A DNA stretch of 64,000 nucleotides from Trichostrongylus colubriformis (taxonomy: Eukaryota; Nematoda; Chromadorea; Rhabditida; Trichostrongylidae): assembly GCA_963978905.1 (NCBI GenBank), contig OZ022256.1:11081501-11145500 (forward strand), given 5' to 3'. A program made the translations under genes and the position numbers. A model generated the notes under the pieces. The model made no database searches. It was not told the origin of the DNA and worked only from the letters and a program-made list of their open reading frames with translations. Numbering within the stretch: position 1 is the first letter of the stretch; every line of letters starts with the position of its first letter. Of the stretch, positions 24,893 to 35,442 are shown one piece after another.

Positions 24893-25220
24893 CCTGGTTG
24901 TAAGGGTGAAGCGCTTAACGTCTAACATATTCATCAGATCTAAGGTTGACTAAGCCCCACTTTTACAAAAATCCAGACAGCTCCTTCAATAGCAGTGTGT
25001 TCAGAAAAGAGATGATTTGGAGTCGACTTTTTTTTTGTTTTCGCACGGTACAAATCGTCGGCCCTTTATCGAAATGAGGTAAACAGGTATGCATAATATT
25101 GCCAAAAGTGTAACGGATCGAACGGTGTTTATTTCGTGAGGAAAGATGCAGTCTGGCGCGAGTTATGATCTCTCAAAGATGAAATTGCGAAAACCGGCCA
25201 AAACTCTCCTTACAACCTAT
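24893..25220. mobile_element. Mariner-like deletion derivative, relative of 17,197-19,109
   Basis: In reverse orientation it matches the outer parts of the 17,197 element on both sides of its nested foldback: AGGTTGTAAGGAGAGTTTTGG, then CAGACTGCATCTTTCCTCA, then AAGTCGACTCCAAATCA. The right end is CTCCTTACAACCTAT; the left end (GGTTGTAAGGGTG) is worn. Confidence 0.65.
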
Positions 25221-25668
25221 TACTTTGTTTCAGGCTTGCTTTACTTGCTTTGAATTCATCAGTAGTTTATAATACCGTGAGCATAGTATCCTCGGAATAT
25301 GGCGATTTTCTGGATATCATTTGAGAATGTACGTTATGACCAATTCTATCAAGTACATGGTATTAGAGGGGCTCCATGCGTGAAAGCAGAGGAAGCATCA
25401 GTATAGCTTGTGAAAAAACTCTTTTATCTGGACGCGTGCAAGTGAAGGCTATAAATCTCTGTTTCATTTACAGCATCTCATAACGTGTACGTAGGGTTTT
25501 GATATTGCAGGCAGGGCCCTTCCAGTTGTCGAGGAAAATAGTCGCTTCAGTATGACCCCCCACGCTCTACGGATGTGAACCAGCAGACACTTCACCTGAG
25601 AAGTGATGTTCTCAGAGCAGCGGCTTTTCAAACTAACATCCACATTACATTGCATATTGCGAATTGTA

Positions 25669-26897
25669 CAGGATGGGGCAAAATTACGGAAACTAGGCGT
25701 GGGCGCGGGAACTTCGACTCTCGAGGCGCATTTGAGATTTGAAAAGCTCTTGCTTGTTTTTATTCGATTCAGTGCCCTTCCCGACTAGCCGGTGCGGAAA
25801 ATTTCATCTCTAGTATAGAACGACGAGGCCATTTCCTCACCGGACGTCAAGCATCGACCTGCACCGTCAAGGATCCCGTGCGGTTGACATCTCCCGTCGT
25901 CTGAAGGTACCGAGAAGTCTTGTGTCGAAAACAGTCGCAAGGTTTACAGTATCAGGAAACCCTTCCGACCGACCAGGACGTGAGAGACCGAATTCTGCCA
26001 CGACCAAGGCGAACATGAAGAAGGTGCGCGATCGTCTGTGTTCGAAGCCGCCGCGGTCGATTCAGAAAGTGGCGGAGGAAATAGCGATTTCCACGAAATC
26101 GATGCGCAGAATTGTGTCATTTGAAAATGAAGGCATACAAGCATGGGAAAGGCCACTTGTTTCACTGAAAGGAAGAAAGACCAAGCTGCAGGAAGCTCCT
26201 TCGACAATTCAGTGGTGAGAGGTATTCTCTTCCGACAAAAAGGCTTTTACCGTTGAGCTATGCTCAAACAAGCAAAATGATTGCATTTACGCAAAATCGA
26301 AGCCGAATGAAATCGTGACTCGTACTGCTAATCCAAAATCGTTGATGGTCTTTGCCGGAGTGACCGTCGTAGAAAAAGAGTCTTCGTTCCACGGGAATTC
26401 AACGCGAACAATCATTTGGACATTCTGAAGAACGAAGTCTTACCGTGGGCGCAGAGGCACTTTGAAAGTAGAAATGGTGCTATCAACGAGACGGTGCCCC
26501 TGCTCACAAGGCCAAGATTGTCTAGGAGTGGTGCAAGGGAAATTTCCCAGATTTCATCGTCTTTGGTGAATGACCTCTTAGTTTATTGGACCTCAACCCA
26601 CTCGATTTCTTTATATAGAGCGTCCTCGAGTCTAAGGCATACTCAGAACCCAATCGCGACCTCAATTCCTTGATGGTAGCGCTGATGGTAAGTCTGGCGA
26701 AGACTATCTGCCCGCTACAGTCAGCACTTTCCGGAACGTCTTTGAGCCAGTATTAAAGTAAATGGAAATTGTTTCCAAAAAATGTAGTGCTTCTTGTTTT
26801 TTTTCTGTAGAATGAATGGGCAACGATTCTTTGCTCAGGCTGTGATAAAGTTCCTGGGTGGCATCAATTTGGTTTCCGTAATTTGCCCCCCACCCTG
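25669..26897 (+). mobile_element. Degenerate Tc1/mariner-superfamily transposon, 1229 bp
   Basis: Ends CAGGATGGGGCAAAATTACG and complement (CGTAATTTGCCCCCCACCCTG). TA flanks the left end; the right flank is TG, probably a mutated TA. It is of full transposon length and holds the transposase relic 25,830-26,757. Confidence 0.8.
25830..26757 (+). pseudogene. Tc1/mariner-superfamily transposase pseudogene
   Basis: The DNA-binding region is readable: VDISRRLKVPRSLVSKTVAR (first helix-turn-helix), a linker GRERPNSATTKANMKKVRDR and a second motif IQKVAEEIAISTKSMRRIV. The catalytic region follows in several frames: FSDKKAFTVE (first Asp), NPKSLMVFAGVTV, and LDLNPLDFF (third acidic region, where SPDLNPLD is usual). 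Stops and frameshifts near 26,218, 26,427 and 26,580 break it, and the middle catalytic motif is not intact. The transposase is dead. Confidence 0.85.
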
Positions 26898-27211
26898 TGT
26901 ATTGTATATTGCAGAATTTCTCAGCCTGGACTGTTCATTAACATGTTGTAACAAGCAGTTCGTCTCAAGTGAAAATTCACATGGAACATTTACATATTTG
27001 GAGAATTGACCAATCCCAGAGGATGAAACGGCGGTTAACAAATTAGCCACGGGCATTTACTACAGCATTGTGGTAGATGGCTCACTGCTTCCTAAAGAAA
27101 ATTTTGCAGAATTCAGGCGACTGGTATCAATGAGTGAATTTGAGATGTGACGTACATTCTGCTTCCACTTAAAGACTGGAACGGGGCGCTGGCCAGCGGT
27201 AGTCGCTTGTA

Positions 27212-28065
27212 TTAGGTTGGACGGGAAGTTCTGGGACACTTTTTGTTTTTTCCTGTAGAAACCTGTAAAGCTTCGGGAGCATTTGGTAGTGGGGGGTATA
27301 TGAAGCGTCTGAAAAGGGCTTCTGAATAGCACATTCATATTCTCTACGGCTTCAACTAGCAGTGAATTTACGGCAATTTCGCGAAAGGTGCGAAATTCAC
27401 GAACACCGCCTCGGTTCCTCAGCATGCGAGGCCACTAACAAAATTAACCAGTCGATGGACCCAGGTACTGTCTCTCATATGGCGGCAGCCCGATGGCTCG
27501 ATCGGCTCAAATTGGAACAGGAAAATATTCAAAAAATTGCATTGAGAAAAAAACTTTTTTTTTTTGAAAATTTTCAAAAAAATAGGAAACTGTTACCATC
27601 CAACACGACAGCCACTGCCGATCTCTACTGCAGGCAATTGGACACCGGAGCGCCAAAACTTACCGGAAAAATGGACCAAGACCTCTTCCTCCACGATAAC
27701 GCTCACCCACATGTGGCAAAGTTGGCGTGTCAAAGGATCCAGGACCTCGGCTGGACGACGCTTCCCCACCCACCATATTCCCCGGACATGTCCCCAACTG
27801 ACTACCACCTATTCCGGTCGTTGAGCCACTTCCTTGACGGGCGACAGTTCAAAGATGACGACGATCTCAAGAGCGGGCTCCAGAACTTCTTTGACCAGAA
27901 GTCTCCCGAATTCTACCGGAAGGGTATCTACGATCTTCCTGAGCGTTGGCAGTACATTGTAGATCACGATGGTGCATACTTTGGTGACTGAAGTTACATG
28001 TGAGTAAAATTAAAATAAATTGAATTTTTCTCACAAGGTGTCCCAGAACTTCCCGTCCAACCTAA
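27212..28065 (+). mobile_element. Mariner deletion derivative, copy 2 (854 bp)
   Basis: Same length, termini, reading frame and A/T-run lengths as 3451-4304, with TA on both sides (27,210-27,211 and 28,066-28,067). The lack of visible differences points to very recent movement of one of the two copies. Confidence 0.9.
27362..27991 (+). pseudogene. Internally deleted mariner transposase
   Basis: The 209-codon frame is identical in translation to the one at 3601-4230: helix-turn-helix part present, HDNAHPH and SPDMSPTDYHLF present, first catalytic Asp region missing. It needs a transposase from elsewhere to move. Confidence 0.85.
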
Positions 28066-28657
28066 TACTTAGCCTTTTGCATACACGATTCCTTGCCAAG
28101 ACGTCGAGCGTGAATTTATTGTATATTTTCCGTCATAAACGTATTCTTCATCCTTCATCGCTTCTTCTCTCTTTCATTGTTTCACTTGTTTGTATGTGTT
28201 TGTTGTTTCATCGGTTTACCATCACCATTACATGAATCGGATCATTGAATTGAATCAATCGCCTTCTCTGCCTGTCGCCAGCGTAACTCGACCATCAAAG
28301 GTTGCAGTTCGAGGTGAAGCACACTAGGATTGCAGTAGCACCCAAAGGCGCGTTTTCACTGCACTTTTCGCCACACATACTTTTCTGTGCTAAATGTTCG
28401 TTTACAGAAGATAGTGTTTTCAAGTATTTCCTTCCTTGTCCTTCCCAGTGCTTGTAACCCATTGTTTTCTTCGTCATCGCCGGGCATGCACGATGAAACT
28501 CGCATATTTGGATATTTCCAAATATGGGAATCTGAGCGTACTTGCAGTTTTCAAGTATCGCATACTTGCAATATTTCCAAGTTTAGCCCGTTATTCTAGG
28601 ACATATTATAAACCAAAGTCAGCAATTCTTGGCCCGTATATAAGGTGAGATGATTTG

Positions 28658-29025
28658 GGGCGCGTGGCATTATGTCGAATTTTCGCGGCCGCGCGCGTGA
28701 GCTGGCGGATTTCATCGTGTGTGATTGCGTTGCATTGCGTGCGCTCCATATTAAGTTTCACGCTCGAATTAGATATTTCTTAATAAGATGGTTATCATCA
28801 ATGTTATCGTTTCTTTTACTTTTTATGCTATTATTTTGTCTTTTTAGGGTACAAAAGTTATTGTTTCCAGATAGTAATGAGATAAACAGCCAATTCCCTG
28901 GAGCACCTCCATAGTAACAACTCCTTGCGTCCTGAGCGGAAATTGAACCGATCGATGCAAGTCGTGTTGATGGCGCCGGGAGTGCGACGCCGCAAAGCGG
29001 AAATTCGACGTAAGGCTATACACCC
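28658..29025. mobile_element. Mutator-like MITE, 368 bp, with perfect 9-bp target duplication
   Basis: GATGATTTG occurs at 28,649-28,657 and again at 29,026-29,034. The inner ends GGGCGCGTGGCATTATGTCG and CGACGTAAGGCTATACACCC are related inverted repeats followed by AATTTTCGC. Same family as 63,149-63,527 in opposite orientation. Confidence 0.8.
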
Positions 29026-29249
29026 GATGATTTGCAATATGTGGTAGGTGTGCTCATTTCCGTCATCTTTCGTTATGCCCAAGGCGATTACCGCTAGCAT
29101 TGATCATTTCAAAGGCACCAGTAGGGGTAAGGGAAAACTGAGATCTGAGAGTACATAATCTCTGAAAACGAACTTTCTACTTAAGAAGAGGTCATATGTG
29201 GCGAAAATCGTATTAAAAAACGCGGCTTGGGGTCTTGTGTCGACCCACA

Positions 29250-29540
29250 GCTCGGCATGCCATCATGCGGTCCTGCGGCCGGGGGAGTCGCCGTGAAGGG
29301 GCGGGATAACAATCGCGGCCGGCTGTTTTAGACTCTGGCCTGTCTTCAGTTCACTCCGGCTTGACACGCAGAGGACGAGAGAGAAGGGGGATTTTCGGGT
29401 TCCTATTTCTCGGTTTTTTCGCCGTTTTATGTCGTTCTTTCTCTACTGTTATATTGCTGAGCACTCTACTTTCGTAAGCCCCCAATCTGCCAAATTTACC
29501 CCTGCCGGTGTTTTTAAGGCTAAATCGTGGCTTCGCTCGC
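29250..29540 (+). repeat. GC-rich three-copy repeat, copy 1
   Basis: Shares with 43,990-44,290 the sequence of blocks CGCGGCCGGCTG, GAGAGAAGGGG, TTTTTTCGCCGTTTTAT, GTCGTTCTTTCTC, and the tail AATCTGCCAAATTTACC..GGTGTTTTTAA. No inverted ends and no open frame. Class unknown. Confidence 0.6.
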
Positions 29541-29884
29541 TTATCCGCTCTAATGTCAAAAAACGTTCTACGGTGCAGCTGTAGGTGAATCCTAAAGCTT
29601 GTTGATCATACCGCCGCAGTCTTCCACAGTTAAGGGGTTTGCAATACCAAAATGCGGAGGACCGGCATCTGCTTGCTACTAGTTGGTTCCCAATGGTTCT
29701 CTTGACACCACTCCTATGGGAATCAAGTTTAAAAACATTGCAATACCAATTGAACAGCTCTGACTGTTCTGTTATTGCGGCAAATTCTTTGGAAGTTTGT
29801 GAGAAGTACCGATACTCTCTTGGCTAACCGTGGAGAGGTCCAAACGTCCCATGGAACTGAAAGTGGAAACCTATGCGCATTGAT

Positions 29885-29982
29885 AGATTCTGGAATACTG
29901 ATTATAGTTATGGAAACCAAATGTGCAAAACGCAGATTCTGGAATACTGATTATAGTCATGGAAACCAAATGTGCAAAACGC
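29885..29982 (+). repeat. Tandem duplication of 49 bp
   Basis: Two adjacent 49-bp units (29,885-29,933 and 29,934-29,982) starting AGATTCTGGAATACTG differ at one visible base (TTATGG or TCATGG). A recent duplication. Confidence 0.95.
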
Positions 29983-30430
29983 CTTCTGCGAGTTCAAAAG
30001 TGCAAGTTTGGCTGCAATGACTCATCGGCGGGGCTCTTTGCTTGGGATGACTAATAAACGCCCTTATTTCTTTCATTGAACGGCTGCAGTGGGTCATTGG
30101 TAACGCTGACGCTCTTTAGGAGGTGGATGGTAGGTTAGCTCCCCGTCGACGAGTCATCGCAAGCAAGTTCTGTCCCCTCCCAACCCACTCGCAATCAGTG
30201 TTCGAAACTTTTTGAATACACGGTCTTTCTTAAACGTTCCATGAGAAGCTGAAACCCTTTCATGTTAAGTAGCATCTGGTTGACAGAGGCGAGTGCAACA
30301 GTCCCTATAACATGAACTCTACCGTGACATATTTTTGAAACCAAATCTACGACTACCCAGAAACAAGCTTCTACGAGTTCCCTTCGACATATTTTAATGC
30401 GCACTATCTGAAAACGTAATCTTTTTCATA

Positions 30431-30555
30431 CCTAACCCTATCATAGTGTTTTACCATATATTGCGATTTGTATGTGTTCGGTATCTCAAAACCACCATTT
30501 TTATAGCTAACCCTACTATAGTATCTTTACCATATATTCCGATTTCTATGTGTCA
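30431..30555 (+). repeat. Two imperfect direct repeats, period about 75 bp
   Basis: CCTAACCCTATCATAGTGTTTTACC..ATATTGCGATTTGTATGTGT returns as GCTAACCCTACTATAGTATCTTTACC..ATATTCCGATTTCTATGTGT. Confidence 0.7.
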
Positions 30556-30650
30556 CCATCAATATGATATTTCATGAATGTGTGCCATTAGAGCAGAAGA
30601 TCAGCGTGGTCATGTGAAACGCGCGACACGATGGGCGCCAACCAGGAGCG

Positions 30651-30892
30651 CCCGGGTGTGGCGATTGGTCGAATTTTCGCTCATCGGCGTCGCACGGGCG
30701 GCGTCGTTAGTACGACTTGCCGCAATCGCTTGGAATTGCGCTTGAGACGAAATCTTCAACGGTTGCAGGTTGGAAGCTTCGGAAGTTTGCCTATGTTGTT
30801 TTTGTTGCTGTTTCAACAGATAAAGCTGCAAACGACTCAACTCGGCGCGGGCGGCCGCGCGAAAATTCGGCCAATCGACACACACCCAGAAC
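30651..30892. mobile_element. MITE with GGTCGAATTTTCGC ends, about 242 bp
   Basis: GGGTGTGGCGATTGGTCGAATTTTCGC is mirrored by GCGCGAAAATTCGGCCAATCGACACACACCC. The interior shares GTTGCAGGTTGGAAGCTTCGG with 40,367-40,624 (GTTGTAGGTTGGAGGCTTCGG). Confidence 0.75.
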
Positions 30893-31146
30893 GCAGTATT
30901 ACATGGGTTCCGAATCGGTCATGTCGTGTCGAAATTATGTTTTTGGGACCGTTATCGCTTCACAACCCAACCAATGAGGCTCCATAGCTCGCACCCATCG
31001 CGTCGAGGCCGGACGCGACGACGCGAAATTTCTGTTTCATGGCACACAACTTTCATATATTACTTGGATAACAGTTTTTCTTTAAGTCTGAGGATATCGT
31101 TATCAGAGGAAGAAGGAATCGAGACTGGGAAAGTCTTACGCCCACA

Positions 31147-31359
31147 ATGGCATTGTCTTTAAAAAAAAAACTGGCTATACTAACCTCTGTTATAACGGAG
31201 AAGAAAATTACACAAAAATGTGCAACGTACAAATGTTGTGGATATTATGGTATTCCGATTAGTTGTTTTCTGTCGATTCCTATTTTTGGCCCAAACTGCA
31301 ATGCCATGTTGTCATGTAAGTGCAAAGGCACTACCAAACCATCGGGGGATGCGCAGTAG
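31147..31359 (+). CDS. Possible small cysteine-rich protein, unrecognised
   Basis: A 70-codon frame from an ATG to TAG has seven Cys in its last 47 residues, with the spacing C-x4-CC-x8-C-x10-C-x5-C-x-C (for example NCNAMLSCKCKG). Such density is unusual for chance sequence and resembles disulfide-rich secreted domains. The N-terminus is Lys-rich and not a convincing signal peptide, so this may be an internal exon; no clear TTTCAG acceptor is present. No family is recognised. Confidence 0.28.
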   Translation: MALSLKKKLAILTSVITEKKITQKCATYKCCGYYGIPISCFLSIPIFGPNCNAMLSCKCKGTTKPSGDAQ

Positions 31360-31654
31360 TGCAATGGATCAGCGGGGTAGCGCAGTCTAACGAGACTAAG
31401 CGACTCGCTGCTGTGAGATGTCGCATATGAGGAATTGGTGCATGCCGGGTATGGGAGCGCGCAGTGCAATCATTTTACATGTGTGACATGCGCACAAATG
31501 GGCGGAAGCGTCAATGCAATTAATGGACTCTTCACGTGGTCTTTCATCGCGGGTAGTCCTCGTGCTTTGATGATGTGGAGCGCTGACAAACTTGGACAAA
31601 GGATGGAGCTTTGAACATCATTCAGTACCTTCTATGTTATACGCCAACGTCCTA

Positions 31655-31898
31655 CAGGGAGTGCCAAAAAAAGGGGTAATTTTGCTCGCGGCTCACTTCC
31701 ACCAAGCCAAGTATACAGAAAAAAGGGTAAGAAAGATATAAAAGTATCGGGGCAAAGTATCTAGAATGTTTTTTTAGAAAGTAGGAGGAAACAGAGGTTC
31801 ACCACTTTCACTGTCATGAAAATACGGGGCCTTTAGTCGACACAGTCGGGTTTCGAGAAAGTGCAGGAGGAAAAGTGATTATTTTTTGGCACCCCTTG
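31655..31898. mobile_element. TA-flanked MITE with CAGGGAGTGCCAAAAAAA ends, 244 bp
   Basis: Ends CAGGGAGTGCCAAAAAAA and TTTTTTGGCACCCCTTG, TA on both sides. Its GTAATTTTG..AAAGATATAAAAGTATCGGGGCAAA block is homologous, inverted, to the right end of 37,225-37,959. Confidence 0.8.
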
Positions 31899-31904
31899 TA
31901 CATA

Positions 31905-33009
31905 GTTCCATTCAGAATCCTGGTGACAGGCACGTACAACGAGATTTAAGTATTCCTCGAGGGGGATCGTATTTGATCGGATAGGAGGTGGGGGAAGTCG
32001 TACCTTCAGAGGTCAACGATAAACTCTAAAGTCTAAATTTTCAAAAAGCAAACGAGAAGCGAGGGTATTTCATTGCAGTGCAACAAAATCTAAAATAAAT
32101 ACATTTAGCCTTAGGAAAGGATATATAGCAATAAAACACATTGCAACTATACAATACGGTAACAGTTACTGGTATTGTGGAGGTCAAAAAAAGGGGAGTT
32201 GTATTTGGTCGCTGTAGAGGTGAGGGGGGGGGGTGATCGTGTTGAAGCGGCTATTTCCCTCGACACATTGGAGTGTCCCGGTGACAGGTAAATGCGAATT
32301 CGGCCTATACGATGACTTGCGTGACCCGATATGCAAAACATGATTTTTACTCCATTTTTATTCAATTCTATCAGCCTGCTGGTACGTAATAAAGAAGGGG
32401 AACAAGCCTCAGACCACCACCTTTCGGTTTTTGATCGCATTCTTTCTGGAATGGTTGGGAAGGTTCGGGCCCTTTTCCCCAATAAGCTACCATTAATACT
32501 TTGACAGGATGACAATTACACAAGGAATTTTCGCTTCAGCTCCTTTGGCTGCTTCCACTAAGGAATTCTTCGGCAACCATCACAAAAAGCATTCGCACGT
32601 TATTTCAGTTGGCACGTTCGCCGGGAGACAGCTCATTTGCCACTCGCAACAGCATTCCCGCAACCTCAGCCAACCTTAATCAATATTAGAGATATTTGCC
32701 ACAATCTTTCCTTTTTTTCTAATTTCCTTACCATCGATCTACAGCTGATGCTTTGAGACTTCCTCATCGAGTAATCACCGATACAGACTCGGGCGCGTCT
32801 TCTGAATCCTAGTTTCCTGACAGCTGAGAGGGAACCGCTGTTGATTCTCAGAGAGTTGTCTTTCATCGAATAAGAGAGTGATGCCTACTACCCATGCCTA
32901 GAACCATTCACTTTTTTTCAGGACTTTATTAGACGTGATAATTATTCCGGACGTGTGGAACTAATTCCGACAGATTCCTATTCGGAATCGACACGGCTGA
33001 TTGAACTTT

Positions 33010-33011
<2 letters not shown>
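31905..33011. other. Intergenic stretch with dispersed repeat pieces
   Basis: A reverse copy of the CGAGGAAAATAGNCGCTTCA motif sits beside a G10 run near 32,225-32,270. A minus-strand open block at 32,866-32,666 is basic and polar but has no clear splice pair. No gene is called. Confidence 0.35.

Positions 33012-33076
<65 letters not shown>
33012..33076. repeat. CT microsatellite, about 32 repeats
   Basis: An uninterrupted run of CT dinucleotides about 65 bases long. Confidence 0.98.
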
Positions 33077-33082
<6 letters not shown>

Positions 33083-35440
33083 CTTCAACTTTCACGTACT
33101 CTTGATACATAGAACTCGTCCGCCTCTCTAAATATGTGCATATGGGTGCCTTACGTGTACCCTTGAGAAAATGTTCAATGATTCACTCAAAGATGCACAG
33201 AGCTCAATCAGCCTTACGTGCGTCATGAAACTCTCCAAACGAACAACTGTACTTCAACGCGGAACTTCAAATACTTTACGAATGTGATTGATCGCGTATT
33301 AAATTGATCTCACCCCATCTTTTTTGATGTAGTATGGAATTGGGCGTGAAGCTTGCGTGATGCAATAGAGACAAGCCATAGTACGATGCAATGATGCGTA
33401 TCCTTATCCCGCTTCAGCTAAACGAACATCCGAAGAAGCCTCAATTTACTCCCCCTGGTGATTTATCGACCAAACTGTATAGAGCGTTGGTTTTTTGGCA
33501 GTGCATGAAGAAGCTATTCTTTTAGTTTGTTATGCCACAGCTATGTATATACATATGTACCTTTGTCGTCTGCTGGCATTAATCCGTCAATTGCCTGCTT
33601 CTTCTCGGAAGAGGCATTTACTCTCCGGTGATGATGGATGTGATTGATATAGCTATCATACGTGACTTAATTTATCAATCTACTAGTTGAGCAATGCACT
33701 TAAGTATTTGGTGTATTTCAAAAATTTCTATGAATTTCATGTTCTTTCATTTGCGGTCACACTCGACAGATCTGACGAAGATGGCGTTGAGAGACGCAGG
33801 ATAGGAGAAAGCATCTGTCAGCTCATTTTCGCACTTTCTCTAACATCCCGCGTTCTTAAATGTAGCACTATCTCAAAAAGTTGCCGTTGCCAGTTGCGGG
33901 TGTTGAGTATGCTCGCGTCTTTGCGTGATTTGAATAATGTTCCTCAAATGAGAACAATAAGGTTTCCTTGAGAAAAGTTAGAAGAATTTATAGCTCACCT
34001 TTTTAGTTCAGTTGTTCGGATTTTCATCGAGGCTTGGAGGTGTATTTAATTCACGGAACTTCCTCCCTCGAATGCACATTTTTCATTACGTAAAAGATTA
34101 GGGAACTGTCGCATGTTATTATGTGAAAAATCCAGAAAACATCGAAAAGTCCTAACCTGTCTGTGGTAAAGACGACCGTACTCCGAAATTCACGGAAACT
34201 CGAAAGTTGCTGGCGAATTTTTTTCTTGTCCTGAACATATGCTCTTGACGGTTTCAAAGGAATTTCAGTCTCTACGTGGAACGTCAACTTCTTCGTGACA
34301 AAAGCACGTCAGCGACTGACGTCCGTACGCATTTCTTTTCGTTTCACCCGCCTAGAATGTGTACTTCGGCCGAGCTCAAATTACTCACGCTTTCGAAACC
34401 ATTCGTTATTTGCGGTCGTAGTGAGAAATGGCAAGAGCTTAGCGGGAAGATTCATTCGGCCCCTAGAATCCACATAGCAGAAAGCTCAAATGAGGTAGAG
34501 GCTTTTCCTGAGAAGTACAGCTGTAATACCTTGGACAAAGGCTAGTAATCGTGAATAGAGTATGGACCGATCAATGAGAGTGGCGTATAAATACCAAGGC
34601 TGCATGTTATTAAATGAATATCGTAATCCTAAAGTATGTACTAGGGCGTGAGATTTAACCGCATGCCATTTTTACGTATTGTAGCGCGAAACGCTGCTTG
34701 CCGTACCAGCCATAACCCATCAGCGCACCTATTTGTGGCAAGTGCGTTTGGGTTCACCTCAGAAAAAGGCCGCGCCTGCATCTTTTGCACAATTGAATTT
34801 GAAATGAAATGAAGTAGTTGCAGTAAAAAACTACACTCTCATTGAAAATGAATTGAGTTGAAATGAATGAATTGAAAAGAAGATTGAAATAACTCTTGCT
34901 TTTTCAGTACATGGCAAGGATTGCTATAGATACCGTAGTCACGTACAGCTTTTTCTCTTGGTACCGTAGGTCGCTTACGGTTTATGCTCGAAATAGCATA
35001 TAATGATGATTTCTAAAGGTGTATATCTAACAGATCTGGTATTAAACCTAGCTTATTGAGCGGAATCCAATTATGTAAAGTTGGATGAGCTACGCATTCT
35101 ATTATAATGTACTGTACGATGATACAGTCTCCCACAAATTGTCCGATAACTCCCTCAAGTTCGTGCAGCTTTCCTCTGCTGTTTTCCCATTTTGTTCTTT
35201 CTGACAAAAAAAGAATCCAGCTCAACGTCCCAGGCTGGTGCCGACACTATCGCACGAGAGACCGATACAATTTAAAAAAAACTTCGAAATGAAGGAGTCA
35301 TGGTGTGGAATAACGTAATCATTCAAATTTCTGTTTCGTTCTCGGAAGGATGAACTATTCGATTGCCGAGTCTTCGTGCGTCGTACCATTCTCTCGTTTG
35401 CGTTTCAAAATCTTCACCAAAATCTTGTATTCATGCAAGT
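33077..35440. other. Intergenic stretch without recognised features
   Basis: Open frames at 33,687 and 34,276 (+) lack supported splice pairs and family resemblance. No transposon ends were found. Confidence 0.35.
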
Positions 35441-35442
35441 TA

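Noticed and set aside
32147..32515. 122-codon minus-strand frame
   Set aside because: It crosses a G-run and dispersed repeat pieces. No domain and no splice signals.
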